Of a stretch of 64,000 nt of DNA, positions 29,092 through 36,734 are shown piece by piece. Positions within the stretch are counted from its first letter, which is position 1. Each line of letters opens with the position of its first letter. Both the position numbers and the translations under genes were made by a program. The notes under the pieces were generated by a model. It worked only from the letters and a program-made list of their open reading frames with translations. It was not told where the DNA came from and made no database searches. This DNA is from Streptomyces sp. TSRI0107. Its GTDB lineage: Bacteria; Actinomycetota; Actinomycetes; Streptomycetales; Streptomycetaceae. The stretch lies in assembly GCF_001905845.1 (NCBI RefSeq), contig NZ_LIVZ01000011.1, positions 1-64,000 on the forward strand. The letters run 5' to 3'.

Positions 29092-29730
29092 ATGCGTACC
29101 CACGGATTCGAGCGTGGACACGGTGGTTCCGGCCGTCACGGCCGGGGTGGTTTCGGTGGCGGCCTCGGTGCCGGTTTCGAGGGGCGGCGTGCGGCCTTCG
29201 GCCCGTTCGGGCCGGGTGGTCCCGGCTTCGGCGGACCGGGATTCGGTGCGGGCCCCTGGGGGCCCCGAGGGCGCGGCGGACCGCGTGGCAGGGCGCGGCG
29301 AGGTGACGTACGGGCCTCGATCCTGGCCTTGCTGAAGGAGCGGCCGATGCACGGCTACGAGATGATCCAGGAGATCGCCGAACGCAGCGGCGGCGCCTGG
29401 AAGCCCAGCCCCGGCTCGGTGTACCCGACCCTTCAGCTGCTGGAGGACGAGGGTCTCATCGTCAGTGAGTCCGAGGGCGGCAAGAAGCTGTTCTCGCTCA
29501 CCGAGACGGGCCGCACGGCGGCCGAGGAAGGCCCGGACGCCCCCTGGGAGGAGGCCTCGCGCGGGGTCGACTGGGAGGCGCTGAACGACATCCGCCAGGC
29601 CGGGTTCGGCCTGATGGAGGCCTTCGGCCAGGTCTGGAAGACCGGCAGCGCCGAGCAGCGCGAGAAGGCGCTGGCCGTCATCAACGACGCCCGCAAGAAG
29701 CTGTACCTCATCCTCGCCGACGAGGACTGA
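29092..29730 (+). CDS. PadR family regulator with a long Gly/Arg-rich N-terminus
   Basis: The 212-residue regulator has about 70 residues rich in Gly, Phe, Arg and His (for example GPGGPGFGGPGFGAG). Then follows a typical PadR winged helix: ILALLKERPMHGYEMIQEI, then PSPGSVYPTLQLLEDEGLI. A helical dimerisation tail closes the protein. PadR proteins are repressors, often of adjacent transporters. The ATG at 29092 has GGAG 8 bases upstream; ATG 29086 is too close to it. It follows the ABC pair on the same strand after 95 bp containing palindromes, and ends at a strong terminator. Confidence 0.87.
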   Translation: MRTHGFERGHGGSGRHGRGGFGGGLGAGFEGRRAAFGPFGPGGPGFGGPGFGAGPWGPRGRGGPRGRARRGDVRASILALLKERPMHGYEMIQEIAERSGGAWKPSPGSVYPTLQLLEDEGLIVSESEGGKKLFSLTETGRTAAEEGPDAPWEEASRGVDWEALNDIRQAGFGLMEAFGQVWKTGSAEQREKALAVINDARKKLYLILADED

Positions 29731-29755
29731 GCGGCTGCGCAGGCCCTACGGCGAC

Positions 29756-29790
29756 GAGAGCGCCCCGCGGACACCCCGCGGGGCGCTCTC
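29756..29790. terminator. Strong hairpin terminator after the PadR gene
   Basis: A 15-bp perfect stem (29756-29770 with 29776-29790) with a 5-base loop lies between the PadR gene and the convergent SRPBCC gene. It probably works in both directions. Confidence 0.88.
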
Positions 29791-29821
29791 CCGTGCCCGG
29801 CGGGCGTCCGCCGCTGTCCCG

Positions 29822-30208
29822 TCAGCCGACCGGTCCGCCCAGCTTGCGCAGCGACTCGTGGAGCGCGGCCGTCGCCGAGTCCGTCAGCTTGCCCGCCATC
29901 AACGACACCGCGGCGCCGGTGAACTCGCCGTCGATCCGGATCGCCGTGCCGCCCCCGGTCGGCGTCAGGGTGTAGCGGGTGGCCACCGTCACGGCCATCG
30001 GACCCTTGCCGCGGATCGCCAGCCCCCGGGCCGGCGTCACCTCCTCGACGGTCCACTCGACCTCGGCGGGGAAGCCCACGAGCCTCATGTTCTCCTGGAA
30101 GGTCGCGCCCACCTCCAGGCTCGCGGGGCCGCCCTGCGGGAAGGCGGTGTGGGTGGCGTTCCACTCCGCGTGCGTGATCTCATCCGTAAGGAGGAGATTC
30201 CGGCCAGG
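29822..30208 (-). CDS. SRPBCC family protein, N-terminus unresolved (possibly truncated)
   Basis: The recognisable part reads LLTDEITHAEWNATHTAFPQ, then EVGATFQENMRLVGFPAEVE, ending ESLRKLGGPVG. It matches the polyketide-cyclase/START-like fold, close to the Rv0910-type group. About 20 N-terminal residues expected for the first strand are missing. No ATG, GTG or TTG occurs in frame between about 30180 and 30430, where the frame runs opposite the Clp-N gene; the only in-frame start is at 30433. The gene may be a truncated remnant or contain a frameshift. The interval given covers the part with clear family similarity. Confidence 0.5.
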   Translation of the reverse strand, partial: PGRNLLLTDEITHAEWNATHTAFPQGGPASLEVGATFQENMRLVGFPAEVEWTVEEVTPARGLAIRGKGPMAVTVATRYTLTPTGGGTAIRIDGEFTGAAVSLMAGKLTDSATAALHESLRKLGGPVG

Positions 30209-30287
30209 GATGTCCGCTCCGCGTGGGACGCGAAGATGCGTCCTGCCGGGGATGCCCCGATCGGCGAGGGCTGATGGGGTGGGGGAT

Positions 30288-30989
30288 GTGCGACCCCGTT
30301 TCCCCCGGCAGTCGGGCCATGACCTCGGCGCCCACCGCGTGGACGACGATGCCGGGCTCAGTGCCGAGCTGGCATCGGTGCTCGCCGCTGCCCGCAGAAG
30401 GGCCGTACGCGACGGGGACGGGCAGATCGACACCGCCCATCTCCTCCACTCGCTCCTGGAGTACGACTCCGACGTCCGCGCCGCCCTCAGCGGTGGCCCC
30501 CGGCTCGCCCGGCTGCTCGGCTATCTCGTGCAGCGCAGCATCGGCTACGGCCTGCGCTGGCACGGCAGCGTCGAGGACTCCGGCGCGATCCCGGTCGTGC
30601 CCGGCTGCGAGGGCTTCTCGCCCGTGGCCGCGGCCGCGCTGTCGTACGCCCGTGGCCGGGCCGAGCGGCGCGGCGACCGCACCGCCCGCGGGGTCGACCT
30701 GCTCGCGGGGATCGTCGTGGATCCCGGGGCACGGGCGGTCGAGGTGCTGGGCCGGGCCGGGATCGACGTGGCGGAGCTGCGCACACGGCTCGACGACCGA
30801 TCACTCGACGACCGATCACTCGACGGTCGATCACTCCACGGTCGATCGCTCGCCGACGGATCAGTCGATGGCGGATCGCTTGCCGACGGATCACTCGATG
30901 GCGGATCTCTCGACGACGGATCGCTCGACGGCCGGCTGTTCGAGGGGGCGCCGCGGCCGTACGTGCGGGGCGGCGAACCCGGGCTCTGA
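30288..30989 (+). CDS. Clp N-terminal domain protein with C-terminal pentapeptide repeats
   Basis: The 233-residue protein has two Clp-N repeats (residues about 15-165), which in ClpA/ClpC bind adaptors and substrates, but no ATPase domain, so it may act as a stand-alone adaptor. HLLHSLLEYDSDVRAAL and YLVQRSIGYGLRWHG are typical of the actinobacterial group. Residues about 168-217 are ten LDDRS-type pentapeptides coded by 15-bp units. The GTG at 30288 is placed by homology (VRPRFPRQSGHD) and a G-rich upstream stretch. The role of the tail is unknown. Confidence 0.8.
   Translation: MRPRFPRQSGHDLGAHRVDDDAGLSAELASVLAAARRRAVRDGDGQIDTAHLLHSLLEYDSDVRAALSGGPRLARLLGYLVQRSIGYGLRWHGSVEDSGAIPVVPGCEGFSPVAAAALSYARGRAERRGDRTARGVDLLAGIVVDPGARAVEVLGRAGIDVAELRTRLDDRSLDDRSLDGRSLHGRSLADGSVDGGSLADGSLDGGSLDDGSLDGRLFEGAPRPYVRGGEPGL
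30789..30938 (+). repeat. Ten 15-bp in-frame repeats in the Clp-N gene
   Basis: Units of 15 bp encode LDDRS, LDDRS, LDGRS, LHGRS, LADGS, VDGGS, LADGS, LDGGS, LDDGS and LDGRL. GATC occurs in most units. They form an acidic, Ser-rich tail of about 50 residues with no similarity to the rest of the Clp-N fold. Confidence 0.9.
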
Positions 30990-31049
30990 GGTCCAGCCGG
31001 TGAGACAGGTGTCAACGGGGATGACGGTCATGTCGTCGCCTGTCATCAT

Positions 31050-32054
31050 GTGCCGGTGCATACGTCTGAGAGCAGTCACAGCAGCCGCGGGAAGGGCCTC
31101 GGCCTCGGTCTCGCGCTCGCGTCGGCGGTCGCCTTCGGCGGCTCCGGAGTCGCGGCCAAACCGCTGATCGAGGCGGGCCTCGACCCGCTGCACGTGGTCT
31201 GGCTGCGGGTGACCGGCGCGGCCCTGGTGATGCTGCCGCTCGCCGTGCGCCACCGCGCGCTGCTGCGCCGCCGGCCCGCGCTGCTCGCCGGGTTCGGGCT
31301 GCTCGCCGTGGCCGGTGTGCAGGCCTGCTACTTCGCCGCGATATCCCGGATCCCCGTAGGGGTCGCGCTGCTCGTCGAGTACCTGGCGCCCGCCCTGGTC
31401 CTCGGCTGGGTGCGGTTCGTGCAGCGGCGGCCGGTGACCCGGGCCGCGGCGCTCGGAGTGGTCCTCGCGGTCGGCGGGCTCGCCTGTGTCGTCGAGGTGT
31501 GGTCGGGACTCCGCTTCGACGCGCTCGGCCTGCTGCTCGCGCTCGGCGCCGCCTGCTGCCAGGTCGGCTACTTCGTCCTGTCCGACCAGGGCAGCGACTC
31601 CGGCGAGGACGCGCCCGACCCGCTCGGCGTCATCGCCTACGGCCTGCTGGTCGGCGCCGCCGTGCTGACCGTCGTCGCCCGGCCCTGGGGCATGGACTGG
31701 TCGGTGCTCACCGGCACCGCGCGCATGGACGGCACCCCGGTCGCGGCCTGGCTGCTGCTCGGCTGGATCGTGCTCGTCGCCACGGTCGTCGCCTACATCA
31801 CCGGCGTGCTGTCCGTCCGCCGGCTGTCACCGCAGGTCGCCGGGGTCGTGGCCTGCCTCGAGGCGGTCATCGCCACCGTGCTGGCCTGGGTGCTGCTCGG
31901 CGAGCACCTGTCCGCCCCGCAGGTCGTGGGCGGCGCGGTGGTCCTGGTGGGCGCGTTCATCGCACAGTCCTCGACGCCGGCCAAGGGGGCCGCGGAGCCG
32001 GTCGCGGGCGGCGCGCCGGAACGGGAGCTGTCCGCGCGCGGCACGGCCACCTGA
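31050..32054 (+). CDS. EamA/RhtA-type metabolite exporter
   Basis: The 334-residue protein has ten predicted membrane helices in two EamA repeats (first around FGGSGVAAKPLIEAGLDPLH, second around YITGVLSVRRLSPQVAG, with LLGEHLSAPQ). The drug/metabolite transporter family exports amino acids and other small metabolites. GTG at 31050 is used; a GTG two codons later is possible. No good ribosome site is visible, so it may be leaderless. The hydrophilic C-terminus (about 25 residues) is cytoplasmic. Confidence 0.85.
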   Translation: MPVHTSESSHSSRGKGLGLGLALASAVAFGGSGVAAKPLIEAGLDPLHVVWLRVTGAALVMLPLAVRHRALLRRRPALLAGFGLLAVAGVQACYFAAISRIPVGVALLVEYLAPALVLGWVRFVQRRPVTRAAALGVVLAVGGLACVVEVWSGLRFDALGLLLALGAACCQVGYFVLSDQGSDSGEDAPDPLGVIAYGLLVGAAVLTVVARPWGMDWSVLTGTARMDGTPVAAWLLLGWIVLVATVVAYITGVLSVRRLSPQVAGVVACLEAVIATVLAWVLLGEHLSAPQVVGGAVVLVGAFIAQSSTPAKGAAEPVAGGAPERELSARGTAT

Positions 32055-32079
32055 CGCCCGGCCGGGGCCCCGGCACCCG

Positions 32080-32580
32080 TCAGCGGGCCCGGGCGGCCTC
32101 CCACGCCGACGGGTCGAGGAAGTGCACGTCGTAGCGGTCCTGCTCGGGCAGGAGGGCGTCGAAGGAGCCGGCGCCGTGGGCGATCCGGCCGAGGGCGCGG
32201 AAGTAGTCGAACCGGTCGACGCCCGGCGTCAGCACCACGAGCAGGTCGGCGCTGTGGCCGCGGGCGGCGCCGAAGGCGTGCGGCAGCCCCGGCGGGACGA
32301 CGACCAGCCCGCCCGGTCCGACGGGTGTCAGCGTCCCGTCCAGGAAGAAGTCCACGGTGCCGTCGAGGACGTAGAACAGCTCGGACGACGCCGCGTGGTG
32401 GTGCGGCCGGGCTCCGTCGGCGCCCTCCGGAAGGGTGAGGCGGTTGGCGCCCAGCGTGCCGCCGGTGGCGCTCGCGTCGGCCAGCAGCCGGAAGCCGCCG
32501 CCGTGCGGCAGTGGCACGTGCTCGGCCTCCTCGGGCCGGACGATCAGCGGGTCGTGGGTGGTGGCGGTGCGCCGGGTCAT
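32080..32580 (-). CDS. Cupin domain protein
   Basis: The 166-residue single-domain cupin has metal-ligand motifs RPHHHAASSELFYVLDG (two His and Glu) and GLPHAFG (His), fitting a mononuclear metal site. Such proteins are dioxygenases, isomerases or sensors, and the substrate is unknown. ATG at 32580 follows AGGAG (spacing 8). It is divergent from a LysR-type regulator, which probably controls it. Confidence 0.83.
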   Translation of the reverse strand: MTRRTATTHDPLIVRPEEAEHVPLPHGGGFRLLADASATGGTLGANRLTLPEGADGARPHHHAASSELFYVLDGTVDFFLDGTLTPVGPGGLVVVPPGLPHAFGAARGHSADLLVVLTPGVDRFDYFRALGRIAHGAGSFDALLPEQDRYDVHFLDPSAWEAARAR

Positions 32581-32699
32581 GTCTCGTGGCTCCTGTCGGG
32601 GTGTGCCGGGCCGGGTCTCCATTCGAACGCGGGAACAGACCGTGAACCAGCGGCGGTTGGCGCTGGTGGTGATCACGGTTCGTGATGAATGGGGGAGCT

Positions 32700-33605
32700 G
32701 TGGAGCTGCGGCAGCTCGAGTACTTCGTGGCGGTGGCCGAGGAGGGCGGATTCGGCCGGGCCGCGGAACGGCTCGGCATCGTGCAGTCGGCCGTGAGCCA
32801 GCAGATCCGCCGCCTCGAGCGGCAGCTCGGTGTGCCGCTGTTCGATCGCTCCACGCGCCGGGTGCGGCTGTCGGGTGCCGGTGAGCGGCTGCTGCCCGAG
32901 GCGCGGGCAGCGCTGGCCGCCGCGCGGCGGGTGCGGGAGGTGGCCGCCGGCATCGTGTCCGGGGCGGACGGAGTGCTGCGGCTGGGCAGCGTGCACGGCC
33001 CCGGCGACCGGATCTACCGCCTGCTGGACGGACTGGCCGCGGTGGCCCCCCGGCTCAAGGTCAGGCTGCGGCGGCTCCCCCTCGCCGACCGGCTGGCCGC
33101 GGTGCGGGCCGGGGAGCTGGACGCGGCGCTGGTCCGCGGGCCGCTGACCGCGCCGGAGCCGGTCTTCCTGCCGGTGTGGGAGGACCCGCTGTACGTGGCG
33201 CTGCCCGCCGGCCATCCGCTGTCGGCCGGGCCGGCCCCGCGCCTGGAGCAGCTGGCGGACCTGCCCCTGCGGCTCGCCCCGCGCGAGCGCAACCCGCCCT
33301 TCCACGACCTGGTGACCGGCGCCCTGCGCGCGGCCGGCGCCGAACCGGTGCCGGGGCCGCCGTTCACGACCCTCCAGGAGACCCTGACCGAGATCGGCGC
33401 CGGCAGCCCCTCCTGGACGGTCTTCTACGAGGTGGCCGGACTGCCGTCGGTGCCGCGCGTGGCGATACGGCCGCTGGCCGGGCCGGCGCTCGTCACCTCG
33501 CTCGCCGTGCCGCCGGGCCCGCCCTCCGCGCCGCTGCGTCACCTGCTGGCGGCGGTGGCGCGGGTGGACGCCGGACCCGGGCCGGGTCAGAGCGCCGCGA
33601 GGTAG
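32700..33605 (+). CDS. LysR family transcriptional regulator (cupin-linked)
   Basis: The 301-residue regulator has the LysR winged helix at the N-terminus (LRQLEYFVAVAEEGGFGRAA, then IVQSAVSQQIRRLERQLG) and a periplasmic-binding-like effector domain. GTG at 32700 preceded by GGGGGA (32691-32696) gives the usual MELRQLEYF start; GTG 32682 and ATG 32685 are alternatives. It is divergent from the cupin gene across 119 bp, the classical LysR-target layout. Its 3' end overlaps the convergent oxidase gene by 19 bp. Confidence 0.86.
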   Translation: MELRQLEYFVAVAEEGGFGRAAERLGIVQSAVSQQIRRLERQLGVPLFDRSTRRVRLSGAGERLLPEARAALAAARRVREVAAGIVSGADGVLRLGSVHGPGDRIYRLLDGLAAVAPRLKVRLRRLPLADRLAAVRAGELDAALVRGPLTAPEPVFLPVWEDPLYVALPAGHPLSAGPAPRLEQLADLPLRLAPRERNPPFHDLVTGALRAAGAEPVPGPPFTTLQETLTEIGAGSPSWTVFYEVAGLPSVPRVAIRPLAGPALVTSLAVPPGPPSAPLRHLLAAVARVDAGPGPGQSAAR

Positions 33606-34270
33606 CCGGGCAGCTGCGTGCCGGGCTTCAGGGCGGCGTCGGCGACCGGCGTGTCGTACCCCTTGCGCAGCGGGACGACGCCGGCCCAGTGGGGGAGGTC
33701 GAGGTCCTCGGGCTCGTCGTTCACCCCGCCGGTGCGCAGCTTGGCCGAGACCTCGTTCAGGTCGAGGCGGATCACGGCCGTGGCGGCGAGTTCCTTCTTG
33801 TTGGCGGGGCGGGAGTCCTCGGCCCGGCCCGGCACCACGTGGTTCACCAGGGCGTCCAGGGCCTCGCGCTTCTCGTCGGGGTCCGTGACGTCGTACGCGA
33901 GGCCGTGCACCACCACCGAGCGGTAGTTGATCGAGTGGTGGAAGGCCGAGCGGGCCAGGATCAGCGCGTCGACGTGGGTGACCGTCAGGCACACCGGGAG
34001 GCCCGGGTCGGCCTGGCCGGTCATGCGCAGCGGGCGGGAACCCGTCGAGCCGTGCACGTACAGCCGCTCGCCGACCCGGCCGTAGAGCGTCGGCAGTACG
34101 ACCGGGGCGCCGTCGCGGACGAAGCCCAGGTGGCAGACGTAACCCTCGTCGAGTATCGAGTGCACCAGCTCCCTGTCGTACCGGGCGCGGTCGGCCGAGC
34201 GGGTCGGGACGGTGCGGTCGGTCGGGGTGTAGGCGGCGGGCGACTCATCCGTCTGCCGGGTGGCCTGCAT
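33587..34270 (-). CDS. Pyridoxamine-5'-phosphate-oxidase-like flavin-binding protein (NimA-like)
   Basis: The 227-residue protein has a split-barrel FMN-binding fold of the NimA type: SILDEGYVCHLGFVRDGAPV, then LPTLYGRVGERLYVHGS. It probably binds FMN, heme or F420 and acts as a reductase or oxidase. ATG at 34270 follows GGAGAG. It is divergent from a MocR regulator, itself PLP-linked, across 36 bp that contain a perfect palindrome. The pairing suggests control by a B6-related or amino-acid signal. Confidence 0.83.
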   Translation of the reverse strand: MQATRQTDESPAAYTPTDRTVPTRSADRARYDRELVHSILDEGYVCHLGFVRDGAPVVLPTLYGRVGERLYVHGSTGSRPLRMTGQADPGLPVCLTVTHVDALILARSAFHHSINYRSVVVHGLAYDVTDPDEKREALDALVNHVVPGRAEDSRPANKKELAATAVIRLDLNEVSAKLRTGGVNDEPEDLDLPHWAGVVPLRKGYDTPVADAALKPGTQLPGYLAAL

Positions 34271-34299
34271 TGGCGCTCTCCATTGCACTAGTGCATAAT
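34270..34299 (+). promoter_or_regulatory. MocR gene promoter with central palindromic operator
   Basis: TTGGCG (34270-34275), an 18-bp spacer and CATAAT (34294-34299) form a promoter. The GTG at 34307 lies 7 bases downstream, implying a leaderless transcript. TGCACTAGTGCA (34284-34295) is a perfect 12-bp palindrome filling the spacer and touching the -10, placed to repress both this gene and the divergent oxidase gene. Confidence 0.6.
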
Positions 34300-34306
34300 C
34301 GTCTTT

Positions 34307-35638
34307 GTGCTAGGAGAATATCCGATCAGAGGGTGGCGCGCAGCGGATATCTCCGCGAGCGTCGAGGAGGCGGTGGCCTCCGGCGACCTGGAACCCGGCC
34401 GGCTGCTGCCGCCGATGCGGGAGCTGGCGACCCGGCTCGGAGTGAACCCGAACACCGTCGCGGCCGCCTACCGCACCCTGCGCGAGCGCGGGGTCATCGA
34501 GACCGACGGGCGCAGGGGCAGCCGGGTGCGCGCCAAACCGGCCACCACCGGACGCGAGTACATCCGGGTCGAGGTGCCGGAGGGGGTGCGCGACGTGGCC
34601 GCGGGCAACCCCGACCCCGCGCTGCTGCCACCGCTCGGCCCGGCCTTCGCGGCGGCGGCCGGACAGGGCGACCGGCATCCGGTGCTGTACGGCGAGGCGG
34701 CCGTGGAGCCCGAGCTGGCCCGGATCGCCCGCGCCGACCTCGACGCCGACGGGGTGCCGGACGGGCCGGTCGCGGTCGCCTCCGGCTCGCTCGACGCGAT
34801 CGAGCGGGTGCTCGTCGCACACCTCAAGCCCGGCGACGCGGTCGCCGTCGAGGACCCCGGCTGGGGCAGCCTCCTCGACCTCGTCCCGGCGCTCGGGCTG
34901 CGCACGGTGCCCGTCGGCGTCGACGACGACGGACCGCTCCCGGACGACGTCCGCGCGGCCCTCGCCGGCGGGGCCCGTGCCCTGATCGTCACCGACCGGG
35001 CCCAGAACCCCACCGGCGCAGCGGTCACCGCCGCACGCGCGCGTGCCCTGCGGTCCGTGCTCCGCGACCACCCGGAGACCCTGCTGATCGAGGACGACCA
35101 CGGGTACCGGATCGTCGACCTGCCGCTGCACCCGCTGGCCGGCGCCACCCGCCGCTGGGCCTTCGTGCGCTCGGTCGCCAAGGCCTACGGCCCGGACCTG
35201 CGGCTCGCCGTGCTCACCGGCGACACCGTCACCGTCGACCGGGTGGTCGGCCGCCAGCGGCTCGGGCCCGGCTGGGTCAGCCGGATCGTGCAGCGCGCGG
35301 TCGTCCGGCTCTGGACCGACGGAGCGGTGGACGCGCGGGCGGTGGCGAAGGCCTACGGGCGTCGCCGCGACGCGCTCGTCGACGCGCTCGCGGAACGCGG
35401 GATCGCGGCGCACGGGCGCAGCGGGATGAACGTGTGGATCCCGGTGCCCGACGAGACCGGAGCCGTCGCCCGGCTGCTGCACGCGGGCTGGGCCGTCGCC
35501 CCCGGCGCCCGCTTCCGGATGAGCGCCCCGCCCGGCATCCGCGTCACCGTCTCGGCGCTGACCGGCACCGAGACGGAGCCGCTGGCGGACGCGATCGCGT
35601 CGGCGGTGAGGCCGGCGCCGGCGCGGGGGTATGTCTGA
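34307..35638 (+). CDS. MocR family regulator (GntR helix-turn-helix plus aminotransferase domain)
   Basis: The 443-residue protein has an N-terminal GntR winged helix (LLPPMRELATRLGVNPNTVA) linked to a fold-type I aminotransferase domain. The PLP lysine lies in FVRSVAKAYGPDLRLA. Conserved active-site residues include NPTG in TDRAQNPTGAAV and IEDDHGYR. MocR proteins sense PLP or amino compounds and control divergent genes. GTG at 34307 is supported by the close -10 box. It probably regulates the flavin-binding protein gene opposite. Confidence 0.88.
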   Translation: MLGEYPIRGWRAADISASVEEAVASGDLEPGRLLPPMRELATRLGVNPNTVAAAYRTLRERGVIETDGRRGSRVRAKPATTGREYIRVEVPEGVRDVAAGNPDPALLPPLGPAFAAAAGQGDRHPVLYGEAAVEPELARIARADLDADGVPDGPVAVASGSLDAIERVLVAHLKPGDAVAVEDPGWGSLLDLVPALGLRTVPVGVDDDGPLPDDVRAALAGGARALIVTDRAQNPTGAAVTAARARALRSVLRDHPETLLIEDDHGYRIVDLPLHPLAGATRRWAFVRSVAKAYGPDLRLAVLTGDTVTVDRVVGRQRLGPGWVSRIVQRAVVRLWTDGAVDARAVAKAYGRRRDALVDALAERGIAAHGRSGMNVWIPVPDETGAVARLLHAGWAVAPGARFRMSAPPGIRVTVSALTGTETEPLADAIASAVRPAPARGYV

Positions 35639-35685
35639 GGCGGTGCGCACAGGGAGGCGCCGCTGCTCGCGCAGGGGGTGCGCCG

Positions 35686-36624
35686 CTACTCCCGCGCCTT
35701 CGGCCGCACCTGGGTCAGCGCCGCTCCCGCCAGCACGATGGCCGCGCCGACCGGCGTCGACCAGGCGAGCGGCTCGCCGAGGAGGGCGACACCGGCGGCG
35801 GTGGCGATGACGGGGATGAAGTACGTGACCATCTGGCCGGTGGTCGGGCCGACCTCGGCGACGAGGCCGTACTGGAGCAGCACGGCGACGCCCGTGCCGA
35901 GCGCGCCCAGGGCCGCGACGGCCAGCAGCGGCACGAGCGGGAACGCGGTCGGCGCGCTGGTGAACAGGGGCGTGACGATCGCCAGCTGCACCGTGGCCAG
36001 CAGCAACTGCGCGCCGGTCAGGGACAGGTGGGAGTCGGGCGCCCCGGCGAGCGTGCGACGGACGTAGATCCAGCCGATCGGGTAGCTCAGCGAGGCCAGC
36101 AGGGCCATCGCCGTACCGGTGGCGTCCAGTCCGGCGAAGCCCTGCCAGGCGCCGAGCACGGTGAGGACGCCGAGGAAGCCGATGCCGAGACCGGCGACGC
36201 GCAGCCGGGTCGGACGGTCCTCGGCGAGGGCGACCAGGGACAGGGCCATGCCCCACAGCGGCGAGGTGGCGTTGCAGATGCCGGCGAGCGTCGACGGGAT
36301 GGTCAGTTCCGCGTAGGCGAAGAGGGAGAACGGCAGCGCGTTCAGGAGGAAGGCGGCGACCGTGAGGTGCGCCCAGGTGCGGGCACCGCGCGGGAGCCGC
36401 TGCCGCTTCATCGCCATCGCCGCCGCCAGCACCGCCGTACCGAACACCAGCCGCCCGAGCGTGACCTGGAACGGCGCGTACGCCCCGGTGCCCACCTTGA
36501 TGAGCAGGAAGCTGAAGCCCCAGATCAGCGACAGCGCGGCGAAGCGGACACGCCAGTCGACGGCACGGCGGGGCCGGGGCGGGGCGGCGGAGGGGGCGCG
36601 GGTGGTGGAGGCGGCGGTGGTCAT
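35686..36624 (-). CDS. EamA family transporter (LysR-linked)
   Basis: The 312-residue protein has ten predicted membrane helices in two EamA halves (FAALSLIWGFSFLLIKVGTG near the start; TYFIPVIATAAGVALLGEPL near the end). It is a likely exporter of an amino acid or metabolite. ATG at 36624 is used; the ribosome site is weak. It is divergent from a LysR regulator 110 bp away, with repeated motifs between them, so induction by its substrate through that regulator is likely. Confidence 0.86.
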   Translation of the reverse strand: MTTAASTTRAPSAAPPRPRRAVDWRVRFAALSLIWGFSFLLIKVGTGAYAPFQVTLGRLVFGTAVLAAAMAMKRQRLPRGARTWAHLTVAAFLLNALPFSLFAYAELTIPSTLAGICNATSPLWGMALSLVALAEDRPTRLRVAGLGIGFLGVLTVLGAWQGFAGLDATGTAMALLASLSYPIGWIYVRRTLAGAPDSHLSLTGAQLLLATVQLAIVTPLFTSAPTAFPLVPLLAVAALGALGTGVAVLLQYGLVAEVGPTTGQMVTYFIPVIATAAGVALLGEPLAWSTPVGAAIVLAGAALTQVRPKARE

Positions 36625-36646
36625 GATGCCCACGATGCGGGAGTCG

Positions 36647-36691
36647 ATCTCGTAGCACAATCGAGAATTCGCACGGGATATCTCGTAGCAC
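36647..36691. promoter_or_regulatory. Paired direct repeats between EamA and LysR genes
   Basis: ATCTCGTAGCAC occurs exactly at 36647-36658 and 36680-36691, with a 33-bp period (about three helical turns). An ATCGAGAATTC element lies between them. This is a candidate binding region for the LysR protein in the shared control region. A TAGCAT -10-like box (36722-36727) lies 7 bases before the LysR ATG, suggesting a leaderless LysR transcript. Confidence 0.6.
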
Positions 36692-36734
36692 GGCTTAACC
36701 GTCGCCTTAACCGCCCGGTCGTAGCATCGCGTCC

